Positions 44,318-52,825 of a stretch of DNA of 64,000 bases are shown here, piece by piece. The notes below the pieces were generated by a model. It worked only from the letters and a program-made list of their open reading frames with translations. It was not told the origin of the DNA and ran no database searches. Position numbers and translations under genes: made by a program. The stretch's first letter is position 1, and every line of letters begins with the position of its first letter. The DNA is from Shimia sp047124445 (lineage in GTDB: Bacteria > Pseudomonadota > Alphaproteobacteria > Rhodobacterales > Rhodobacteraceae), in assembly GCF_047124445.1 (NCBI RefSeq), contig NZ_CP138921.1, forward strand, positions 3,348,001 through 3,412,000, in the 5' to 3' direction.

Positions 44318-44790
44318 GCCGTTTGAACAGCATGATGCGGCGCTTGGCAGCGCAGGCCGATGGGCTGGAGTGGGGCAACACCATGGTGGACAGCCTGTCG
44401 GGAGATTTTCTGGACATGGGGCTGGGCAATGGCCGCACCTATGACCACATCCGCGAGATAGCCCCGGAGCGGCGCATTTGGGTGATCGACCGCGCGCTCA
44501 ACTGCCACCCTTCCTGCGTGCCACCTGAGGAGGATTTCCTGCAGGGTGAGGCCGAGGAGATGCTGAAAAAGATGTCGGCGGATGGCACCAAAGTGGCCAT
44601 GGCGCATTATGATTTTGGCTTTGGCGACAAAGAGAAAGACGTGGCCGAGGCGGCGCGTCTGTCTGCGATGATCAAGGAGATCATGCTGCCCGGCGGCGTG
44701 CTGGTATCTGGGCAGCCACTGGTTGGCTTTGAGCAAGTGCGCGGGCCAACAACCGTGGCGCCAGAACGGTATTATTTCTACAGAACATGA
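44314..44790 (+). CDS. Class I SAM-dependent methyltransferase
   Basis: A 158-residue small methyltransferase. Motif I is FLDMGLGNGRTYDHIRE (residues about 32-48), followed by an acidic end of strand 2 (WVIDRAL) and a short remainder ending in YYFYRT. It resembles the small alphaproteobacterial Methyltransf_17 group. It overlaps the deacetylase by 4 bp and ends the glycan operon just before a strong terminator, so it may methylate the glycan or its lipid carrier; target unknown. Confidence 0.75.
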   Translation: MSRLNSMMRRLAAQADGLEWGNTMVDSLSGDFLDMGLGNGRTYDHIREIAPERRIWVIDRALNCHPSCVPPEEDFLQGEAEEMLKKMSADGTKVAMAHYDFGFGDKEKDVAEAARLSAMIKEIMLPGGVLVSGQPLVGFEQVRGPTTVAPERYYFYRT

Positions 44791-44794
44791 AAAA

Positions 44795-44819
44795 AACGCC
44801 CGGTCAGTGACCGGGCGTT
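44795..44819. terminator. Bidirectional intrinsic terminator
   Basis: AACGCCCGGTCA (44795-44806) and TGACCGGGCGTT (44808-44819) form a perfect 12-bp inverted repeat. On the plus strand it is followed by GTCTTATT, on the minus strand by TTTTCATG after an A/T-rich arm. It sits 4 bp after the methyltransferase stop and 3 bp before the U32 gene stop, so it can end transcripts from both convergent operons. Confidence 0.9.
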
Positions 44820-44822
44820 GTC

Positions 44823-46478
44823 TTATTCCGCCGCTGGCAGCTTCAGCTCGGTGGCCTCAGCGCGGCTCAGCATGGAGCCCATCTTGCGCTCTCTCAGCAC
44901 CTCACGCGCTTTTGCATACATCGGGTCTTCCCAGAAGATCAAACAGCCGTTGCACCCCTTACCACAACAGCCTTCGGTGCCTTTGCGGTTGGTTTTAAAG
45001 CGCTTGGTGTTGGTGTCCGCCTCAATCGCATCTACCAGCGCATCGCGCCGACGCTTGTAGGCGGTCTCGTTGGTGCTGTCTTTCACTTCCATCGCCAACG
45101 CGGTTTTGTCGAGCTGCAGGCGTTTCCACTGCTCTTCCGTCAGGGCGCGTTCCTTGCGGATCACGGTCATTGGCGGGAAGTTCTGGCGCAGATCGTCGAT
45201 GTCTTCGTGCTCAAACAGCGAGAAGGGCAGGCGGATCACGGTCTTGGTGGAGCCGTGGATCACGTCCTTTTTCTCACCAGAGGCGGCGATTTCGTAGTCA
45301 TAGGCGCGCAACAGAATGGTGTTGCGGGCAATCGGTGAGACGATTTCCAGAACGTCGCCGGGCTCCAGCTTGTTCTTCACCTCTACGTGGAAGGCGTCGT
45401 CCACCACCTCTGTGACGAAGCCGGCGTACTCCCATTGGGCAATCGCCTGGGTTTGCTCGTAGCCATGGGCGAGGTTGGTCAGACGGCCTTTGTGGAAGGC
45501 GAGGGTGTAGCCGCGGTTGCCCACGGTTTCGAGCTCTTCCATGTAGTCGGCCGCGTTCCAGTTCTCCGGATCGGCGTAGTAATCATCGATCGCCATGCGA
45601 TAGGCGCGGGCGACAATCGCTGCATAGTATTCCGACTTGCCACGCCCTTCGACCTTGAGGCTATCCACGCCGATACGCAGATAATCGTCCAGTTTGGGCA
45701 TCAGGCAGAGGTCTTTGGAGTTAAGGATGTAGCTGCCGCGCTCGTCTTCCTGAATCGGGAGGAACTCGCCGGGGCGCACGCCCTCTTCGAGCAGGAACTC
45801 GAACATATGCAGGTTGTCTTCGTCGACAATCAATTCCTGCACGGTGCCGTCTTTTAGGCGCATGTGGAACTTGTAGTTCCAGCGGCAGGAGTTGGCGCAG
45901 TTGCCTTGGTTGGCGCCGCGCTCGGCCATGAAGTTCGACAGCAGGCAGCGACCAGAGTAGGTCATGCACATGGCGCCGTGCACAAAGGCTTCCAGCTTGA
46001 TGTCGGGGCATTTCTCGCGAATCTCTTCGAGCTCCGGGAAGCTCACTTCGCGGGCCAGAACCACCAGATCGGCGCCCTGGGCCTGCCAGAATTGCGTGGT
46101 GAGCCAGCTGGCAATATTGGCCTGTGTCGATACATGCAGTGGGATCTCCGGCGCGCGTTCTTTCACGTATTGGAACACACCGGGGTCGGAAATGATCAGC
46201 CCGTCGGGGTTCACCTGACGCACCGTGTCGATGTACTCATCGAGCTTGGGAATGTCTTTGTTATGGCTGAACAAATTCAGCGTCAGATAGGCGCGGCGGC
46301 CGTGTTCGTGGCAGAATTTCACGCCTTCGATCACGTCCTCAAGCGAGAATTCGGATTTCGTGCGCAAGCTCATATCGGGCGTGCCGAGATAGACGGCATC
46401 AGCGCCATAGAGCACTGCCATCTTGAGTTTGCGGAGGTTGCCGGCCGGCATCAAAAGTTCGGATCTGTGTTGGGTCAT
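44823..46478 (-). CDS. U32 family protein, TrhP/YegQ-like
   Basis: A 551-residue cytoplasmic protein. The N-terminal half has the U32 core (LLMPAGNLRKLKMAVLYGAD) and the signature EAFVHGAMCMTYSGRCLLS, followed by NQGNCANSCRW. Four cysteines of this kind bind an iron-sulfur cluster in TrhP and related hydroxylation enzymes. The C-terminal part adds CCGKGCNGC, a further cysteine cluster. Annotated 'peptidase' proteins of this family are now linked to tRNA/rRNA hydroxylation. ATG 46478 starts MTQHRSELLMPAG; the upstream 12 codons are not needed. Confidence 0.88.
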   Translation of the reverse strand: MTQHRSELLMPAGNLRKLKMAVLYGADAVYLGTPDMSLRTKSEFSLEDVIEGVKFCHEHGRRAYLTLNLFSHNKDIPKLDEYIDTVRQVNPDGLIISDPGVFQYVKERAPEIPLHVSTQANIASWLTTQFWQAQGADLVVLAREVSFPELEEIREKCPDIKLEAFVHGAMCMTYSGRCLLSNFMAERGANQGNCANSCRWNYKFHMRLKDGTVQELIVDEDNLHMFEFLLEEGVRPGEFLPIQEDERGSYILNSKDLCLMPKLDDYLRIGVDSLKVEGRGKSEYYAAIVARAYRMAIDDYYADPENWNAADYMEELETVGNRGYTLAFHKGRLTNLAHGYEQTQAIAQWEYAGFVTEVVDDAFHVEVKNKLEPGDVLEIVSPIARNTILLRAYDYEIAASGEKKDVIHGSTKTVIRLPFSLFEHEDIDDLRQNFPPMTVIRKERALTEEQWKRLQLDKTALAMEVKDSTNETAYKRRRDALVDAIEADTNTKRFKTNRKGTEGCCGKGCNGCLIFWEDPMYAKAREVLRERKMGSMLSRAEATELKLPAAE

Positions 46479-46556
46479 CGCGCGCGCTTTCCTGATCAGG
46501 GGGGCGTCATACACTGATCCCCGCTTTGGGGCAAATGGGGGCGTAAAACCACATCT

Positions 46557-46593
46557 GCAATACGTCGGTGCCGCGTCAGTATTGCGGAGGTGC
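46557..46593. repeat. Tandem 11-bp repeat, copy 2
   Basis: GTCGGTGCCGC (46564) and GTCAGTATTGC (46575) are followed by GGAGGTGC. The first is preceded by GCAATAC (46557-46563), which is the inverted complement of GTATTGC (46579-46585). The array matches copy 1 at 14624-14652 over 29 bp with 4 differences. It lies in the 120-bp gap between the U32 start and the TSUP stop. Confidence 0.6.
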
Positions 46594-46598
46594 GAAAC

Positions 46599-47345
46599 TC
46601 AGAGGAAGGTGCTGATCCCGCCCCAGAGAAGGCGCAAGGCGATTAGGATTAGCAACACGTTGAGCACCTTGTGAAATCCGTGGTCGCTCATCCGGCCCAG
46701 CACGTGTTTGCCCACCCAGGTGCCCGCCGCGCCACAGGCAATCAGTCCAGCGATGAACAGCGCCCAAGGGGCAAAGCCAAACCCCAGCGCCGCAAACATT
46801 GCCACCTTGAGGCCGTGCTGTACCGTCATCAGGGCGGCGTGGGTGGCCACATGGGTGTGACGGTCAAGTTGCATGGTTTTCACATAGGCGGCCACAAACG
46901 GTCCGGTGGCGCCAAAGAACATGGTCAGAAATGAAGAAAACGCGCCCGCACCGATGGGCCATTTGCCAATCCACGCAGGCGTCTTGCCGAGCACTACCCA
47001 AAGCAGGAACAGGCCAATGCCAATTTGTACGGTGGCGGGCGGCAGGCTTACCGCCACACTGCCGCCAATGGCGACGCCGATGAGGGCACCGATGGTGAAG
47101 GCAGGCAAGGCGCTGCGCAGGATGTGGCTGCGGAACATGGTGGCGCGCACGGCGTTGGAGCCCAGCTGCACTACGCCATGTACGGGGATCAGCGCCGCTG
47201 GCGGCAGGATCACGGCGGCCACCGCCAGGAAGATCGCGCCGCCACCAATGCCAAGCGCAGCGGTCATCAATGAGGTGGCAAAGCTCACCGCCAGAAGGAA
47301 TATCGCATGGGCTTGGGACAGGTCTGGCGGGAGTAGGTCAATCAT
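46599..47345 (-). CDS. TSUP (TauE/SafE) family permease
   Basis: A 248-residue inner-membrane protein with about eight hydrophobic segments and the N-terminal repeat signature AALGIGGGAIFLAVAAV (residues about 30-46). TSUP proteins move sulfite, sulfonate or other sulfur or organic anions; the substrate cannot be predicted. ATG 47345 is chosen; the upstream part of the frame is basic and lacks membrane character. It ends near the tandem repeat array and shows no co-transcribed partner. Confidence 0.87.
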   Translation of the reverse strand: MIDLLPPDLSQAHAIFLLAVSFATSLMTAALGIGGGAIFLAVAAVILPPAALIPVHGVVQLGSNAVRATMFRSHILRSALPAFTIGALIGVAIGGSVAVSLPPATVQIGIGLFLLWVVLGKTPAWIGKWPIGAGAFSSFLTMFFGATGPFVAAYVKTMQLDRHTHVATHAALMTVQHGLKVAMFAALGFGFAPWALFIAGLIACGAAGTWVGKHVLGRMSDHGFHKVLNVLLILIALRLLWGGISTFL

Positions 47346-47445
47346 GCCGCCACTATGGGCTGTGGGTCCTACAGTGCAAGCTTTCTTCCGGCTTGGGCTT
47401 CTTCTTGCCAAAAATATCTCGGGGGTGCGGGGGGCTGGCCCCCGC

Positions 47446-48315
47446 TTAGGCCGCTTGCGACGGAATGCCCAACATCTCCCGCGCTTCCGCTGGGCTGGCA
47501 ATTGCGCGCCCGGCGTTTGTTGCACAGGTGGCAAGCGCTTCGATTAACGGACCATTGGAGCGCGTTTTGTTACCATTGGGCAGATAAAACGTGTCCTCCA
47601 CACCGGTGCGCAACATGCCGCCAAGCTCGGCAGCTTTTTGGTGAGTCTGCCAAATCTCGCTGCGCCCGATCAGCGTGGCCTGCCAGAAACTGTCTTTCAG
47701 CAGGTACGGCATCAGGAATTCCAACAGCATCGGGTCCACGGGCATGCCGGAGGCCACACCCATGACAAGGTTATACTGCGCGCGGCTGGTCATGCCGTTT
47801 TGCACATACATCGCCACAGAGCGCACGATGCCGGTGTCAAAGCACTCAAACTCTGGAATTGTGCAGGTCTCTGCCATCACATCGAGATGGTCCTGAATTT
47901 TGGACGGCTGGTTTTCAAACAACATTGGTGGCCAGGCCCACTCGCCATTGCTGCGCAGTTTGAGGTAGTTGAGCGATCCCGCATTGCAGGCGGCGATTTC
48001 GGGTTTCAGCGCGCGAATGCAGTCCAACGCGCCAGAGTAATCCGGCCCTACCACGCCGGTGGTGGCGTTGATCAGGATATCAGGGCAGGCATCGCGGATG
48101 GCATCGACAATCTCTGTTGCCACCTTGGGATCCCAGCTGGGCAGGTGGCCTTTGCCCGCTTCCTGCTGGCGGAAGTGGATGTGGATCACGGCGGCGCCCG
48201 CGTCCATCGCCTCGCGCGCGGAGGCGGCGCATTGCGCGGGCGTGACCGGTACGGGATGCTGTGTCGGATCGGTCAGAACACCGTTGAGCGCGCAGGTGAG
48301 GATGGCTTTGTCCAT
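47446..48315 (-). CDS. BKACE (DUF849) beta-keto acid cleavage enzyme
   Basis: A 289-residue cytoplasmic TIM-barrel enzyme of the beta-keto acid cleavage family. Seen are AILTCALNGVLTDP at the N-terminus, the Zn-binding HIHFR, INATTGVVGPD, and ECFDTG. Members cleave a 3-keto acid with acetyl-CoA to give acetoacetate and an acyl-CoA. The family substrate is set by residues I cannot assign. It is the last gene of the leftward carboxylase operon, 1 bp after the TIGR03084 gene; ATG 48315 gives the usual family length. Confidence 0.85.
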   Translation of the reverse strand: MDKAILTCALNGVLTDPTQHPVPVTPAQCAASAREAMDAGAAVIHIHFRQQEAGKGHLPSWDPKVATEIVDAIRDACPDILINATTGVVGPDYSGALDCIRALKPEIAACNAGSLNYLKLRSNGEWAWPPMLFENQPSKIQDHLDVMAETCTIPEFECFDTGIVRSVAMYVQNGMTSRAQYNLVMGVASGMPVDPMLLEFLMPYLLKDSFWQATLIGRSEIWQTHQKAAELGGMLRTGVEDTFYLPNGNKTRSNGPLIEALATCATNAGRAIASPAEAREMLGIPSQAA

Positions 48316-48316
48316 C

Positions 48317-49117
48317 TCAGGCCTCCTGTTTGTGGCGGCTGCCGGGGGCGGGGGGCGTTTCCGGCGGACCTGCAAAACATTGGGCGTTGGCCATCCAGGT
48401 CTGGGCAACCTCACCCGTGGCGGTCAGCGCGGTATCGGCAAAGGCGCGGGTCTGGGTGACGACGGCGGCAAAGTCTGTGGCGGGGCCGGTGATGCTGTTG
48501 CCGCCCTCATCGCCAAATTCCCATGTGTCACCGGATGGCGCGGTCAGGGTGAGTTTGGGCATCGCGTCTGGCACTTGTAGGCTGTGCACCTGATGGGACC
48601 AGCCAAAGGTGTTCACGCCAAGGATGACGATGTTTTTGATGCGGTCGCTGTCCGCGCGGACCTTGCCCAGCAGGTCAAACACCTCAAACCCATGCGCCCA
48701 GGTTTCCATTTGCCGGGCGGTCATAGAGGAACGTGCCGACATCGACGGGCCGACCCAGGGCAGCCGCGCCTTGGGGTCCATGTCCCGCCAGCGAGCGGCG
48801 ATGTCACGCGCGGTCTCGATCCAGTGGTCGCGCAGGTCTGCACCGCGTTCCGGAATGGTTTCATTCTCATAGCTGCGCAGGGAGCCGGTGGCCTTCAGCG
48901 AGGCCATTGCGCCGCCCATGCGCGCCATAAAGGCGGCTTCGTCGGAGGCAGACAGGTCCGCGCCGGTGTTCCAGAAATGCAGGTGCACCAACACGTCTTC
49001 TATGGTCCAGCCTTTGAACTGGGTCTGCGTGCGCAGGTCTGCATCCGACAAGCCGGACAGCGCATCATGCAGCACTTCGGACTCGGTGAGAAAATCGTCA
49101 GCTTGGGTGAGGGTCAT
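48317..49117 (-). CDS. TIGR03084-family metal-binding protein
   Basis: A 266-residue protein of the DinB/MDMPI-like group: an N-terminal helical domain with WTIEDVLVHLHFWNTGAD (residues about 37-54) and a helical part with MTARQMETWAHGFEVFD carrying probable metal-binding histidines. TIGR03084 proteins are often next to acyl-CoA carboxylase genes of terpenoid or branched-acid catabolism. It overlaps the carboxylase alpha gene by 4 bp. Reaction unknown. Confidence 0.8.
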   Translation of the reverse strand: MTLTQADDFLTESEVLHDALSGLSDADLRTQTQFKGWTIEDVLVHLHFWNTGADLSASDEAAFMARMGGAMASLKATGSLRSYENETIPERGADLRDHWIETARDIAARWRDMDPKARLPWVGPSMSARSSMTARQMETWAHGFEVFDLLGKVRADSDRIKNIVILGVNTFGWSHQVHSLQVPDAMPKLTLTAPSGDTWEFGDEGGNSITGPATDFAAVVTQTRAFADTALTATGEVAQTWMANAQCFAGPPETPPAPGSRHKQEA

Positions 49118-51069
49118 GTTGGGTCTTCCATGGTCAGGATCAGCGCGCCTTTGGACAGCTGTTGTCCCGCTGCAACGTGGAGCGCGGCGACAACGCCGTC
49201 GGCGGCGGCGGTCAATTGATGTTGCATTTTCATGGCCTCAAGCACGGCCAGCGTGTCGCCTTTTTTGACGGTGTCCCCTGCGGCCACGTTGAGCGCCACT
49301 AACAGGCCCGGCATCGGCGCGGTGAGCGCACCGTTGGCGGCAGCGTCGGTTGTGGCCCAAGGCTGCGCACGGGTGACATGCAGGTGGTGGCCTGCGGCTT
49401 GCAGGTATAGCCCCCCCATCCCGTCAGGGGCGTGATGCGCAGTGGTGCGGTGTCCGTCGAAGCGGAGATCGTTTGAAGACGTGTGGGACCAGCCGTCGCC
49501 AGAAACCGTGATGTGATCCGTGCCGACGCCCGCCGCAGTGAGCTTGTGTAGATCTCCGTCAAGCGAGAGATCCAGCGGAATGGGTAGGCCACCGTCGCTG
49601 GAAAACCCTGCGAGAGAGGTATCTCGCAGCAGACTTTGCGCTTGTGCAACCGCATTTTCGCTGCGCAGCAAAAGTGCGGCGGCAAGGGCGACGGTTTGAG
49701 GTTTAAGCTCCGGGGATGGTGGTCCTTCAGGGTAGGTGTCATCCAGAAAAGATGTGGTGGCGGTGCCGTTTTGCACCTCGGCGTGATCCAGCAGATCCCG
49801 CAGAAACGGCAAGTTGGTGGTCACCCCCAGAACCGCCGTATTGTCCAGCGCTTGGGTCAGTGCGCGTAGCGCTTCATCCCGGGTGTCCCCATGGGCAATG
49901 AGCTTGGCCAGCATCGGGTCATAATGCGGAGAGACTTCGTCCCCACTGCGCACGCCGGTGTCGATCCGGATGTTGTTATCCATTTCAAATTTATAGATTT
50001 TTCCAATGGAAGGCAGAAAGCCATTGCCGGGGGCCTCGGCGTAGAGCCGGACCTCTATGGCGTGTCCCGTGAGTGTGACATCCTCTTGGGACACCGGCAG
50101 GGGCTTGCCCTGCGCGACGGTGATTTGCAGTGCCACCAGGTCCAGCCCCGTGACCATCTCGGTGACCGGATGCTCGACCTGAAGGCGGGTGTTCATCTCA
50201 AGGAAATAGAAATCCTCACCGTTTTCATCGAGCAGAAACTCCACCGTGCCCGCACCGACGTAATCGACCGATTGGGCCGCTGCGATGGCGGCTCTTTCCA
50301 TACGTTTGCGTAGGGTTTGGGTCATGCCGGGGGCAGGGGCTTCTTCAATCACCTTTTGGTGACGGCGCTGCACAGAGCAGTCTCTTTCACCTAAGGCGAT
50401 TGTATTCCCCGCGTGATCCGCAAAGACCTGAACTTCGATGTGGCGGGCGTTTTGCACCGCGCGCTCGAGGATCAGGGTGTCATTGCCAAAAGCTGCGCTG
50501 GCCTCAGCGCGGGCCAAGGTGAGCGCCTCTGGCAGGTCGTCCAATTTGCTCACCAGCCGCATGCCTTTGCCGCCGCCACCCGCTGCGGCTTTGACCATGA
50601 GCGGCACGCCGATGTTGCGTGCGTGAGCCAGCAATGTCGCATCAGCTTGGTCGTCGCCTTGATAGCCGGGCACACAGGGGACACCGGCGTCCAGCATGTG
50701 GGCCTTGGCGATGGCCTTGTCGCCCATGATCTCAATGGCCTCGGCGGATGGTCCTACGAAAACAAGACCTGCGCGTTCAACAGCGCGGGCAAAATCTGCG
50801 TTCTCAGACAGGAAGCCATAACCTGGGTGGATTGCCCCCGCGCCGGAGGCTTTCGCGGCGGCCAAAATGGCGTCGACGTTGAGGTAACTGTCGGCGGCAG
50901 AGGCGGGGCCGATGCGATGTGCCTCATCCGCCATGGACACATGCAGCGCATCTGCGTCGGCATCCGAATAGACCGCAACAGCGCGTAGCCCGAGGTCGCG
51001 CGCAGTGCGGATGATACGGCAGGCGATCTCGCCGCGGTTGGCAATCAGAAGGGTGTCGAATTTGCGCAT
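49114..51069 (-). CDS. Acyl-CoA carboxylase alpha subunit (biotin carboxylase + BCCP)
   Basis: A 651-residue subunit: biotin carboxylase domain (residues about 4-450; LLIANRGEIACRI, AAGGGGKGMRLV, EMNTRLQVEHPVTE) and C-terminal biotinyl domain with AMKMQH (about 610-616). It carboxylates biotin with bicarbonate and ATP. Length and domain order fit methylcrotonyl- or geranyl-CoA carboxylases. ATG 51069 follows AAGGA at the right distance; GTG 51075 lies too close to it. It precedes the TIGR03084 gene and follows the beta subunit gene by 2 bp. Confidence 0.92.
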   Translation of the reverse strand: MRKFDTLLIANRGEIACRIIRTARDLGLRAVAVYSDADADALHVSMADEAHRIGPASAADSYLNVDAILAAAKASGAGAIHPGYGFLSENADFARAVERAGLVFVGPSAEAIEIMGDKAIAKAHMLDAGVPCVPGYQGDDQADATLLAHARNIGVPLMVKAAAGGGGKGMRLVSKLDDLPEALTLARAEASAAFGNDTLILERAVQNARHIEVQVFADHAGNTIALGERDCSVQRRHQKVIEEAPAPGMTQTLRKRMERAAIAAAQSVDYVGAGTVEFLLDENGEDFYFLEMNTRLQVEHPVTEMVTGLDLVALQITVAQGKPLPVSQEDVTLTGHAIEVRLYAEAPGNGFLPSIGKIYKFEMDNNIRIDTGVRSGDEVSPHYDPMLAKLIAHGDTRDEALRALTQALDNTAVLGVTTNLPFLRDLLDHAEVQNGTATTSFLDDTYPEGPPSPELKPQTVALAAALLLRSENAVAQAQSLLRDTSLAGFSSDGGLPIPLDLSLDGDLHKLTAAGVGTDHITVSGDGWSHTSSNDLRFDGHRTTAHHAPDGMGGLYLQAAGHHLHVTRAQPWATTDAAANGALTAPMPGLLVALNVAAGDTVKKGDTLAVLEAMKMQHQLTAAADGVVAALHVAAGQQLSKGALILTMEDPT

Positions 51070-51071
51070 GC

Positions 51072-52691
51072 TCACATCCTTGCCACGCCAAAGCTGTTGG
51101 GGTTGAGATCGCGACGGCGGGCCTCGGCCACCGTGCCAAGGCAGAAGGCAATCACCTTGCGGCTGTCACGGGGATCGATCACGCCGTGGTCGAGCACCTT
51201 GCCGGAGGTGAAGAACGGCGAAGACTGCGCATCAAACAGGCCTTGAATGGCGGCTTCTTGTGTGGCCATGCGGGCCTCATCCACGTCGACGCCTTTGCGG
51301 GCGGCCCCGGCGCGGGCGACGAGGCTCATGGTTTTTGCAGCCTGTGCGCCGCCCATCACGCCGGAGCGGGAGGTGGGCCAGGCAAACAGGAAATCCGGCT
51401 GATAGGCGATGCCGCACATGCCGTAGTTGCCCGCGCCAAAGCTGGCGCCGCAGTAGAGCGTGATCTTGGGCACGCGGGCATTGGACACGGCTTGGATCAT
51501 CTTGGAGCCGTGTTTGATCATCCCGGCCTGTTCATAGGCAGTGCCAACCATGTAGCCGGTGGTGTTGTTGAGAAACACAAGCGGTGTGCCTGCCTGATCG
51601 CAGGCCTGAATGAAATGCGTGGCCTTGTTGGCGCCTGCGGGATCGATGGGGCCATTGTTGGCGAGGATGCCAACGGTGTGGCCGTGGATCTGGGCTTGAA
51701 TACAAAGGGTTGTAGGGCCGAAATCCGGTTTGAATTCGTCAAAATCCGACCCATCGACAAGGCGGGCGATCAACTCGCGCACGTCATAGGGCGTGGACCA
51801 AACAGCAGGCACGACGCCTGCGATTTCATCCACGTCAAACCGCGGTTCGTCGTAGGCGCGCGCTTCCGGCTTAGTCATGTCGCGGTTCCAGTCCAGCCGC
51901 GCCATAACCCGGCGGGCCAGTGCGATGGCGTGCACGTCGTCTTCGGCAAGGTATTCCACCAGACCGGAGGTGGTCGCGTGCATTTCCGCGCCGCCAAGAT
52001 CGGCATCTTTGGCAACCTCACCGGTTGCAGCATTGACCAGAGCCGCCCCCGCAAGTGCGGCCATGCCGTTTTTCTTGACGCCAATCACATAGTCGGACAG
52101 GCCCGGCATATAGGCGCCGCCCGCGGTGGAGGGGCCGTGCAAAACCGCGATGGTGGGCAGGCCTGCCGCCGAGAGCCGCGCCAGATTCCGGAACACGCCA
52201 CCACCCAGAGCCCAGTCTTCGACGCGGTAGTTCATCAGGTTGGCGCCCGCGCTCTCGACCAGATGCACAAAGGGTAACTTCTGGCGCAGGGCGATCTCTT
52301 GGGCGGACAACATGGCCTGCAACGACATCGGGGACAGCGCGCCCGCGTTGATGCCGCTGTCATCCACAATCACCATGCAACGCACGCCGGAGACAAATCC
52401 TATGCCCATAAGGAAAGTGCTGCCTGGCAGGGATTTCTCTGGGTCATCGCTGTCTTGCAGATAGCCCGCGAGACTGTGCAGGCGCAGGAAGGGCAGGCCG
52501 GGGTCCAGCAGGCGGGCGAGACGCTCGCGTGGGGTGATCTGCCCCCGTGCGGCAAAGCGCTCTCGCCGTTGTTCGGATTTCTCTGCTGTTCGGGTTTCCA
52601 GCGCGCGCAGCTCCGCCACGGCGCTCAACATCGCATCCCGGTTTTCGCCAAACGCAGGCGCGTTCGGTGTGATCTGTGTCTCAAACGACAT
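51072..52691 (-). CDS. Acyl-CoA carboxylase beta subunit (carboxyltransferase)
   Basis: A 539-residue carboxyltransferase with both crotonase-like halves. Visible are ERLARLLDPGLPFLRL, LVESAGANL in the CoA-binding half, GPSTAGGAYMP and TGYMVGTAYEQAGMI. It fits the methylcrotonyl/geranyl-CoA group (MccB, AtuC); which of the two cannot be told from what I can see. ATG 52691 follows AGGAGGAGG, an excellent ribosome site. First gene of the leftward operon with BKACE and TIGR03084 proteins; divergent from the PaaX-like regulator gene, which is a likely control. Confidence 0.9.
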   Translation of the reverse strand: MSFETQITPNAPAFGENRDAMLSAVAELRALETRTAEKSEQRRERFAARGQITPRERLARLLDPGLPFLRLHSLAGYLQDSDDPEKSLPGSTFLMGIGFVSGVRCMVIVDDSGINAGALSPMSLQAMLSAQEIALRQKLPFVHLVESAGANLMNYRVEDWALGGGVFRNLARLSAAGLPTIAVLHGPSTAGGAYMPGLSDYVIGVKKNGMAALAGAALVNAATGEVAKDADLGGAEMHATTSGLVEYLAEDDVHAIALARRVMARLDWNRDMTKPEARAYDEPRFDVDEIAGVVPAVWSTPYDVRELIARLVDGSDFDEFKPDFGPTTLCIQAQIHGHTVGILANNGPIDPAGANKATHFIQACDQAGTPLVFLNNTTGYMVGTAYEQAGMIKHGSKMIQAVSNARVPKITLYCGASFGAGNYGMCGIAYQPDFLFAWPTSRSGVMGGAQAAKTMSLVARAGAARKGVDVDEARMATQEAAIQGLFDAQSSPFFTSGKVLDHGVIDPRDSRKVIAFCLGTVAEARRRDLNPNSFGVARM

Positions 52692-52761
52692 GGGGGCTCC
52701 TCCTCCTGAGCGGTCCCGATATTTGAGACCACTCTGAGCCGCCGGCGCGGGCGCATCAAGA

Positions 52762-52809
52762 CAGCGTGATTGTGACGCTGCGGCCAAAGCTTGTTGTTGA
52801 GGCTTTGGC
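52762..52809. promoter_or_regulatory. Two inverted repeats between carboxylase and PaaX-like genes
   Basis: CAGCGT/ACGCTG (52762-52767 and 52775-52780) is a 6-bp inverted repeat with 7-bp spacer. GCCAAAGC/GCTTTGGC (52783-52790 and 52802-52809) is an 8-bp inverted repeat with 11-bp spacer. They lie within the 134-bp divergent promoter region and are good operator candidates for the PaaX-like regulator. Confidence 0.5.
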
Positions 52810-52825
52810 GGCGTAGGATTGGCCC

